From positions 192,501-256,500 of the forward strand of contig CAJNDT010003990.1 of NCBI GenBank assembly GCA_905221615.1: a stretch of DNA of 64,000 bases. The letters run 5' to 3'. The notes under the pieces are model-generated. The model saw only the letters and a program-made list of their open reading frames with translations, was not told the DNA's origin and ran no database searches. This DNA is from Symbiodinium sp. CCMP2592. Taxonomy: Eukaryota > Sar > Dinophyceae > Suessiales > Symbiodiniaceae. The translations under genes and the position numbers were made by a program. Below are positions 55,786 through 64,000 of this stretch, in pieces (the first letter of the stretch is position 1; each line of letters begins with the position of its first letter).

Positions 55786-56150
55786 TGCCCTGTGCGGCTG
55801 TATCATAGTGACTTCGTGTATGTGTAAAGTGGCTCATTTGACAACGGCCTCACTACCGCCAAGCGGATCAGGCTTCACACAATGCCTGTTGGTTCCGATT
55901 TTCCCTGCATGCTAACAATCGGAGTCCGAGCCCTCAAAGTGTCCAGGAGCTCGTAGCGGCTTGTCTCACCCTTTCGAAGGTCTAAGCAGGAATCGCCGAA
56001 GTCTTCTCACCCGAAAGAAGCGCGTGCTCGGCTGGACAGGTTGGGGGAGATCCGCAGGGCTGTGGGACTACGGCTGAGGCAGCTACGGCTGTGCCTTCCG
56101 GATGTTCCAACCAACTTTCATTGTTGAAGGCCCTGGTGTTCGCCGCATTG
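55786..56150. other. 3' flank, no gene recognised
   Basis: No supported exon. Ordinary GC content before the triplet repeat. Confidence 0.4.
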
Positions 56151-56154
56151 CAAG

Positions 56155-56940
<786 letters not shown>

Positions 56941-56989
56941 GCTTTGGTAGTAAGACTCGCAGTTGCAGTCGTAGGAGGAGTAGTAGTAG

Positions 56990-57300
56990 TAGTGGTTGTT
57001 CTTGTTGTTGCTGTTGCTGTTGCTGCTGCTGCTGCTGCTGTTTTGGTTCTGTTCTTGCTTTTGTTGCCGCGTTTGGTTGTTGTTGGAGTTGTTGGCTGTT
57101 GGCTGCTGGCTGCTGGCTGCTGGCTGTTGGCTGTTGGCTGTTGGCTGTTGGCTGTGGTTGTTGTTGCTGTTGTTGTTTTTGTTGGTTTTGGTGTTGGCTG
57201 GTGCTGGTGCTGGTGCCGTTGTTGTTGCTGTTACTGTTGCCGCTGCCGCTGCCGTTGTTGTTGTTGTTGTTGTTGTTGTTGCTGCTGCTGCTGCACCTCT
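56990..57300. repeat. TTG/CTG triplets and a GGCTGTT minisatellite
   Basis: TTGCTG triplets, then a 7-bp tandem unit GGCTGTT/GGCTGCT (about 57085-57158, ten copies), then TTG/CTG triplets again. Confidence 0.93.
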
Positions 57301-57480
57301 TCATGTGAACAGTCGTTTGCGATTCTTCGTGACGTTTTGTGCCGGAAAGCTCCGAATTGCCTTCAGATCCCGGAACCCTGATGTTGGATGGCTCCTGATG
57401 CAACCTTGGTGTGTCCATCAACTGCCAAACCGCGTTTGTGTCTTGAATGCCTTCATCGTTGGGCGGTCTAGCGAGGAAAG

Positions 57481-57540
57481 ATCGTCGAGGACGACCTGCG
57501 ACTCATAGCGCAGCCTTTCGAGGACATCAGTGTCATGAAG
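57481..57540 (+). CDS. Exon of an unidentified gene
   Basis: Acceptor gaggaaag, GC donor (aag|gcagtg), exactly 20 codons in phase 0: IVEDDLRLIAQPFEDISVMK. It joins in frame across an 80-bp GC-AG intron to the exon at 57621. No family is recognised. The opposite strand also has open frames here (57418-57794), but without matching splice sites. Confidence 0.6.
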
Positions 57541-57620
57541 GCAGTGGTTTACCCTAGGCCCTACGCAACAATCTCCTTTTGCAGATGCTCCGACTCCCTG
57601 GCTGCAGTCTAGATCGTCAG

Positions 57621-57722
57621 TTCTTGGATGGAATTTACCCAGAAGACACTTTCCATGCCTTTGACGAAAGCGCGGATGTTCATCCTCTGCCCACATTCAA
57701 AGCTTTCAAGTGCAACGGAACG
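57621..57722 (+). CDS. Exon of an unidentified gene
   Basis: Acceptor gatcgtcag. It encodes FLDGIYPEDTFHAFDESADV and then HPLPTFKAFKCNGT. It ends at a GA donor (acg|gaagat) just before an in-frame stop. Residue make-up suggests a soluble or extracellular domain. Confidence 0.6.
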
Positions 57723-57899
57723 GAAGATTAGACCCAGCCAGGCATACCGGCGCATGCCGAACATCTCGTGGACATGCCTGGTGCCGAGATGCAAAACCTG
57801 TTTTGTAGGCGATGTGCAGGAAGCCCTCCGGATACCTCTGCTGTGCTTGGCATCTCTCAGAGTTCACCCACGGCCACCCGCATGGACAGCTTACATGCA

Positions 57900-58020
57900 A
57901 ATTCATAGAACACACGCACATGCATATGCACATACATATACATTATACATATACATACATACATATGCATGCATGCCTATATACACAGTTATAAATATAT
58001 TCCCGCTCTCTCTCTCTCTA
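57900..58020. repeat. CATA and TCTC microsatellites
   Basis: CATA/TATA units then a TCTC run. No coding meaning. Confidence 0.85.
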
Positions 58021-58355
58021 TAGATATTTTCATATACAGTTTAACATTTATTTGTTTGTCCATTTACTTGTGTATTTATGTGAGATGTGTTTGTATTCTA
58101 TGCCTGCTTGCTCCAAGAAGCGTTGCCTGCATCAGGTCGCACGCCGGAAGAGGGGTTCCCACCATCCATGCTGATGAATGTGCCGGGGCCACAGGTTTCA
58201 GTCGTGTTGCGGTTACCAAGTGTTCTGTTAGAGCGTCGAATGTAGTCTTAGTCCCTCACGCCTCTAAGCCCTGAGCAGCAACTCATGTTCTGGTCTGAGG
58301 GTTTTGCTGATGAATGCAGTCCGAAACCTTCAGTGCCCCTTCATTGCACCCACCA

Positions 58356-58447
58356 GCTTTGCCTTCCACACTATTTCTGGCTGTCCAGGGCAGAAGTTCA
58401 TTTGGCATTTCAGCGTGTCCCTGAGTGCCAATCTGCCGGTGCTTGAG
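58356..58447 (+). CDS. Coding-like exon
   Basis: Acceptor cacccaccag, GT donor (gag|gtcgct). It encodes FAFHTISGCPGQKFIWHFSV then SLSANLPVLE. Beta-strand-like with one Cys. It may belong to the same gene as the exons at 57.5 kb; phases do not contradict this. Confidence 0.5.
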
Positions 58448-58865
58448 GTCGCTGGTCTTCAGCCGCGGCCACAGCTTTTCTAAGTGTACCCTTACGTCCA
58501 TCTCGTATGTATACGAAGGGACTGACTATAACTATAAATAGATGTAAGTGCAATATCAACCACATCCGACACAAGGTTTCGGCTTCAAGCACTGCAGATG
58601 CTAAGGCGTCACGCCAAAAGCCCCAAACCCTAAAGTTTCGCGTGCTTCAGGGTTGAGGCCTAAACCAAAAACCCGCTAAACCCCAAAGAGCCTACAGCCA
58701 TGCATCATTCGAGGCCTTCTTTAACCTTGGAAGAGTTCGGTCAGAAGCCGTGAAGGAAAACCCTGAACCCTACGTCTACACGAGGTATGAAGCTGGTCCG
58801 GCAAACTTAGAGCCGGCTAGCTATGGGGCTTGGGGTGTGGGCTTATGACGGATTATGAATTGTAG

Positions 58866-58929
58866 GTTGAGGTTCTACTGGAAGGACTCCTTCAAGAAGA
58901 CGACCACCTTTGAGGGAACTCTTCACCCT
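58866..58929 (+). CDS. Coding-like exon
   Basis: Acceptor ttgtag, GT donor (cct|gtaaga). It encodes LRFYWKDSFKKTTTFEGTLH plus P. Phase 2 in, phase 0 out. No family is recognised. Confidence 0.5.
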
Positions 58930-59408
58930 GTAAGACTTGGTGCCATCTGGCCAACAAGTAAGGTTCGGGTTTTCCCAGGCTCGGTTCCAAACGCTACATG
59001 AGCCGAATGCCCGGGACATGCTGTCGGAAAACCATAGCATGCCCCACGTAGAAGCTTAGGCTATTAACGTATATTTAGCACAATTAGCAAAGGTCGTAAC
59101 AATACCGTTCTGTGGCCGCCGATGAATCATGTCATGCAGACCCCTACGCTCCTACACGACATACGGGCAATTCGGAAAGCCTAGTCAGACCCACTGATCA
59201 CAAAAAGGACTCGTAGACTCCACGGAAACCTGTCAAAATGGCCCCCACTACCGTTTCAGAAAACTGAAGACACGCGGAAGTAACCAGGAGCAAAGATCTT
59301 GCACACCTTTTCGTCAGGCTCACAAACGCCTCATGTCAGTTTGTAACAAGCGATTAAGCCTTACACCCGGAGCCCTCAAGCCCGGCAAACTTGAAGCCTG
59401 CAGTATGT

Positions 59409-59508
59409 CCTTTCCATATGGGGGGGCCCCTAATATAGCACCCTAAATAGTAGGATCCTTATTGTAAGGACCCCAAAATAAGGCACCGCTAAATTTCGGA
59501 AACTACCA
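59409..59508 (-). mobile_element. MITE-C copy 3, reversed and degenerate
   Basis: The reverse complement of MITE-C is evident from CACCCTAAATAGTAGGATCC, GGACCCCAAAATAAGGCACC and TTTCGGAAACTACC. The left terminal repeat is decayed. Confidence 0.82.
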
Positions 59509-59613
59509 TATACACCCGTAGAAGCTTCTGAAGCCCGACCCCTGGCTGCTAGGTCCGGAGCGGCCGGCAGACCCTCCGGTGGGGTTCGAGCCACTGGTGC
59601 TCGAGGCGTAGGG

Positions 59614-59714
59614 CTTAACTTACCTTTGGTTAGTAGGGAATGGAGGAATGGGGTACAATTATAACCACTATTACCACCATTCTTCCATTCCCTACTGCCC
59701 AAAGGTAAGTTAAG
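59614..59714. mobile_element. Long inverted-repeat element (possible MITE-D)
   Basis: CTTAACTTACCTTTGGTTAG with GGGAATGGAGGAATGG is mirrored by CCATTCTTCCATTCCC with CTGCCCAAAGGTAAGTTAAG: arms of about 38 bp around a loop of about 25 bp. It is unlike families A-C and present once in the window. Confidence 0.8.
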
Positions 59715-60419
59715 GGGTCAGGAGTTTGGAGTGTTGGGTTGCTTGTGGGGGTTTAGGGGACAGACGAGCAAGGTTTGTACGAACTAGCAATGAGCAGTGA
59801 GCTTGAACAAGCAAGCAAGCCGAAACAGACATGGGAAGATTGGATTAGGCTCGTTTTGGACCTAGGACATCTTTCGCTCAGATCGTTGTAGCATGAACCT
59901 GCTGGAACGTTGACACCTAAGCGGTTCCTTGATTCGGAACTACTCTTCAGATTCATGTCAAAATACTGGAGCTCTAAGCCACAGAGCGGACAGCAGATTT
60001 AGGCGTAACGAACCATGTTTTGGCGAAGCAGCCCCAGTACAAAACGACTGCAGTGAAAACTCAGAACAGCATCCTGGTTGCAGCTAGGTTAACAAGAATG
60101 AGTGCGAGCAGGAACTCAGCCCAGGAAATTTTCAGGGTGCAAGCCAGGAACAACGAAGCTGCAGAGACATGTGAAGAAGTAGTGACAAGAACAGCAGTCC
60201 AGAAACGTTACAACATGTTGTAGAAAGCGTTGCAACAGTTGATGTAGTAGCATGCATTTGTGAAGATCTATAGCAGTGCCGGGTGACAATACATGACACA
60301 TATCGTTTGGGTCGATGTCATACGTCAGTATATGTTTGTGACCGGAGATAGACAGACAGACGGGTAAATAGATAATAGATAGATGGGTAGCAGGTTCAGG
60401 TTTGCACATGCTTGTGGGT

Positions 60420-60488
60420 TTACATAATATATACGTATATATACGTATATACGTATATATATATATATATATAAATGCATATGACGTT

Positions 60489-60545
<57 letters not shown>

Positions 60546-60815
60546 TTCCTGTATATGTATGTACGTATATATGCATACATGCAGGAGAAGTATGTGGGTA
60601 AGCTTATGTGGGTAGAATCTGTACACATGTATACGTGTCTGTATGTGTGTATGAACATATGTGTATATGCATAGAATAAATATGTGTGTGTATATATATA
60701 TAAATATGTATATATATATATATATGTACACATGTATGTATGTAGATATATGCACATGCATATGTCCAGGTTGACGTATAGGTGTATATGTACATATGTA
60801 CATAATACTGCATAC
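60420..60815. repeat. TATA, TACG and GTAT microsatellite
   Basis: About 400 bp of AT-rich dinucleotide and tetranucleotide repeat. Tyr/Ile-rich frames are artefacts. Confidence 0.95.
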
Positions 60816-61019
60816 CCAGATAGTTGGATGGATGGATTGGAGTGAGCTGAGATAAGCCTCGAGAAATTGATGTGCCTGGTCAAGCCGACACATCCGCCAC
60901 GACAACTAGTCAAATCGGTCATATCGTGTCTTCTAGGTTCTAGAGAGTGAGCCCGTCGCTTCTGGAGGTACTTCCCACTCTCGATGCAGCTCAGACATCC
61001 ACACTGGTCTTGATGGAAG

Positions 61020-61081
61020 GCCGTGGAGATGGCTCTGAACCGGTGTCTGCAAGACCTGAACATCAAGCAGCAAGATCCCAG
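61020..61081 (+). CDS. Weak coding-like exon
   Basis: After the acceptor gatggaag the frame reads AVEMALNRCLQDLNIKQQ, a plausible helix, with continued open sequence to a TGA about 85 bases later. Donor not determined. Confidence 0.3.
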
Positions 61082-61957
61082 ACCCTTGCAATGCTCGACC
61101 ATCCTGCCTTGCACCTGGATTCTTATCGCGATCACTGTTTTCATCAGGATCGCCAATATCATTAACATGTATTCTTGAGTTGGTGGGTAGGTGGATGAGA
61201 ACGCATGCCTGGAATATCGAACGCTACTGATCGGCGGCTTGGACGATGACTGTGCAAGGGAATATGGTGAGACCGCAGCAAGACAACTATACACCCTAGC
61301 TGACTTCCTTCGCGAAACCGCAGTGCCTCCACTTTAGTTGCATGCTCCCTTCTTTCACCATTCCCACATCAGTTCTTTCCGTCTACGTTTTTGTATTAGG
61401 TTCTTATGTTGTCACTCCATCTCTTTCACTCTCTCTCAGTAATCTCCGCTTGCATCTGTTGTTCCGATCGAGCATTCACGGCTGGACACAGAATTCCGTG
61501 AACCTTCCTCCGGGCTGGTCTTTCAGACACCCGTTTGACTTCAATTGCCAGCAACCTGAAGGAGCTAGCGGATCGACTGCAGAGATCAAGATGGCAGGCT
61601 CGCCTGGGCAGAGTCACAGCAGCACTGCGGCACCGCACAGCCAGAGACGAAGCCCCGAGACGTCTTGAAGCAATAATGACGCATACTGCTCTTTGGGGAA
61701 GGTAGTTATCCTTGTGTGAGGGATCCTGTGAAGCTTCTGGGTGAGGCCAACTGAGACCAGATGCACAGCCTCTGTGCCGCCTGGACGACTGCTGCTGTCT
61801 CAGAGCGATTCGGTGTCGCGCCTGTCACGCTGCAACTTAATTAATGCGCAGGTCTGAAGTCTTCGGGTTTTCGAGGCGGGTTGAGGATTATTGAGGTATG
61901 AGGCCGTGGTTATGGATGTAGAGTTCCGGGCTTCGGGTTTGAGGTTTGGGCTGTCCC

Positions 61958-62062
61958 GGAGGCCATGACGTGGTGTTCAATGGCTCGTCAGTCAGCCCAT
62001 CCGTGGGCACAGTCATCGACGAGGCCATGCTACCGGTCGAGTTTGCATTTCTGTTCCGAACT
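61958..62062 (+). CDS. Coding-like exon
   Basis: The frame reads GHDVVFNGSSVSPSVGTVID and EAMLPVEFAFLF, free of repeat, ending near an in-frame transition to TCTC repeat. The acceptor may be the AG at 61960-61961. No family is recognised. Confidence 0.42.
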
Positions 62063-62089
62063 GTTTCATGCGTGTTGTTGCATGAATGT

Positions 62090-62426
62090 GTCTGTGTGTG
62101 TGTGTGCGTGTCTCTCTCCCTCTCCCTCCCTCTCTCTCTCTCTCTGTCTCTCTGTCTCTCTGTCTCTCTGTCTCTCTGTCTCTCTGTCTCTCTGTCTCTC
62201 TGTCTCTCTGTCTGTCTACAAGTCTATTACCCTGTGAATTTGGTTCATATATTATAATATATACACATATGCACACATAAACAAGAAGAGCTCAACCAGA
62301 TATGCAAATGCATCGATTTGAAATATCCATATACAAAAATGAGGAATACATATATATATATATACACACACACGGCATATCTATCTATCTATCTGTTTAT
62401 ACATAGATAGACATTTCATATATACA

Positions 62427-62458
<32 letters not shown>

Positions 62459-62470
62459 CATACACACAGG
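62090..62470. repeat. TCTCTGTC minisatellite and AT tracts
   Basis: An 8-bp TCTCTGTC array at about 62140-62215, and TATA/ATCT tracts at 62240-62460. Confidence 0.93.
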
Positions 62471-63427
62471 CATATTATGGTGAGGTTGCTGTTACAGCGA
62501 CAAGCTATTGAGGTGTGCATTCGGTCCCTATTTGCACGTGTCAGATTTTAGGGCCACTCATCTGTGTATGCGCATTTGTTGCCAACTCCGTTCCCGTATT
62601 CTAAACCCCAAATCCTAAACGCATACAACAAGGAGCAAGTGAAAAAAAACAGAAGCAAAAACCATACACCATCCCCTGAACCTCCCTCTGTGATGATGCA
62701 GAGGCAGAGGGCCTTCTCTCCTGTCCGCTTCCGCAGGCCGAGATCAGGATTCTTTTGCAAGTGATGCGGGCTGTAAGGGTCTAAGGTTAAGGATTTCGGG
62801 TTTAGGATTTATGATCTAGACTCCAGGATATAGGGCTTAGAGTGCACTGAGACTGATGCATATGATATCTTTGTCTGCCAGTGTTCCAGCTCTAAGCCCT
62901 TTCGATCACACATCCTGACAGCGACGACACCCCGAAACCCCTGAAACCCGCACGCCGTACGTGGGGTTATTAGCAAGCTGCCCATTCTTTCAAGTAACAT
63001 CATTCTAGTCTAAGTATCTGAAGCCCTACTGCTAGCCGTCCATGAACCTTCAAGTGCCTTCTTCACCTGAGGCCGTCTCAGTTTGGACCGGGCTCTCCGG
63101 TAGGTCGAGCTGCAACCTTCGCGTGTCGCCGCTGTCCCGGTAATGAGTTTTGAGGCTTGAGCAAGAAGCAAGAGGTTTGACTTTGAGTCTTGGCCTGTGT
63201 CGCCCGTACATGTGCACATATACATATATGTATATGTGTCAGCAGTCATGCAAAACGTCTGGTTCCACGTTTTTTTATGTGTACTTTCTTTTCCCTCTGT
63301 CTCTATACATATACATTGTACTAGTGTAGCGTAATGTAATGCATGTAATAAATGCAATGCTGTTAACAAAGTAACATAATGTATGTGTATATTTTGCCAT
63401 TTGCTTGCGATCAGAGGTGTACGCCGC
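62471..63427. other. No gene recognised
   Basis: Degenerate TTTAGGG-like fragments (62780-62830) and short ATGT tracts (63215-63240). No supported exon. Confidence 0.45.
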
Positions 63428-64000
63428 CTAATTACTTGCATGGTCGTTGCGCAGCGGCACAAATGGCCTTGCCACGCTGTGGCTCCAAAACGCCTTTGGC
63501 GCCTGTAGCTGAACTGCCATGCCCGCTGCTACCCTTGTCCAAGCTTGCTGTAGGACCTGTGGGAGCGCTGCGGCAGGCTTATCTAGCACGGCTGAGTTTC
63601 CTTGGGTCTCCCTACCAGCTTTCCACTCAGCTTCCCAGTTGGCTGGTAGACACAAGACTTCAGGAGGGGTCCCGTGCTCGGCTTGGATCGATGCCAGTAG
63701 CTGATTCCAGTCCAGCTCCTGTAGTAGGCGCTGGAACTCCTCAAAGGTCTCCTGGCGCGGGGGCATGTGTGTGGTTGTCGGACTCGTCTGTGCGCCACAG
63801 TCGCATATCCGTCCACAGATCACATGGATGTGATCTAAGGTCTCCTTGCTCCAAATGGGGTCCATGTCCTGCTCAACAAGAAACTTCATTTCAGCTTCAA
63901 GGAACTCGAAGACAGTACCAATCTCATCTGGGTAAAGCGGGAGAGTCCTCAATGCCTGGCAGACACGGTCATGAAAGGAGTCAGGGTCACTGTATTCAAA
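63428..64000 (-). CDS. Partial coding region running off the window, function unknown
   Basis: On the minus strand the frame is open from the window edge to a stop at 63428, 190 codons with no repeat character. It begins FEYSDPDSFHDRVCQALRTL, continues through a Cys-containing stretch (HVICGRICDCGAQ), a helical segment (FEEFQRLLQELDWNQLL) and a Trp-rich part (LPANWEAEWKAG), and ends in a basic tail. There is no start codon inside the window, so it is 5'-truncated. Internal introns cannot be excluded. I do not recognise the family. It faces the + strand genes convergently. Confidence 0.6.
   Translation of the reverse strand, partial: FEYSDPDSFHDRVCQALRTLPLYPDEIGTVFEFLEAEMKFLVEQDMDPIWSKETLDHIHVICGRICDCGAQTSPTTTHMPPRQETFEEFQRLLQELDWNQLLASIQAEHGTPPEVLCLPANWEAEWKAGRETQGNSAVLDKPAAALPQVLQQAWTRVAAGMAVQLQAPKAFWSHSVARPFVPLRNDHASN

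Noticed and set aside
57418-57794. Minus-strand frames that read as plausible protein
   Set aside because: The + strand frames in the same place end exactly at a GC donor and an AG acceptor in matching phase, so the minus frames are taken as shadows.

Overview
The window looks like nuclear DNA of a dinoflagellate, most likely Symbiodiniaceae or a close relative. This is inferred from several signs: very low gene density; short exons scattered over kilobases; introns that mostly begin with GC rather than GT (a few begin with GA) and end in AG; interstitial TTTAGGG/CCCTAAA runs; many long triplet and ATGT/AT microsatellites; and EF-hand voltage-gated channel proteins typical of these algae. There are no bacterial operons, ribosome binding sites, CRISPR arrays, rRNAs or tRNAs. 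Most long open frames are translated microsatellites. The real coding sequence is mainly in exons of 35-190 bp, often without a start codon.

Layout. 0-16 kb: mostly repeats, with isolated coding-like exons on the + strand (761, 2621, 6854, 7665, 9906, 16174) and one minus-strand secreted-protein candidate (5161-5783). 16.6-21.8 kb: a voltage-gated cation channel split over at least 13 exons. S1, S2, S3-S4, the S4-S5 linker, S5, the pore, S6 and two canonical EF-hands can be joined in frame almost throughout. 22-30 kb: mobile-element copies, an isolated exon (25153), and an ML-domain (MD-2/NPC2-like) secreted-protein gene with a frame break (27914-28488). About 30-51 kb: many small + strand exons that chain in phase into an IPT/TIG-repeat extracellular protein of at least 16 kb. 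53.3-55.8 kb: a second, nearly intron-free one-domain voltage-gated channel with a TLDSWS pore motif and an EF-hand. 56-62 kb: a giant AGT microsatellite, then exons of an unidentified + strand gene or genes. 63.4-64 kb: a minus-strand coding region that runs off the window.

Three families of about 100 bp terminal-inverted-repeat elements (called MITE-A, -B and -C here) occur repeatedly. Those that can be placed against a gene model lie inside introns, several within 10-45 bp of the 3' splice site. Telomere-type repeats and microsatellites also sit in introns.

Functional picture (inference): the + strand carries membrane and surface functions, namely two Ca2+-responsive ion channels, an IPT/TIG adhesion-like protein and a lipid-binding ML protein. 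Almost all genes point the same way, as is usual in dinoflagellate gene blocks. All exon boundaries were called by eye from reading frame, splice dinucleotides and phase; no alignment or RNA evidence was available.
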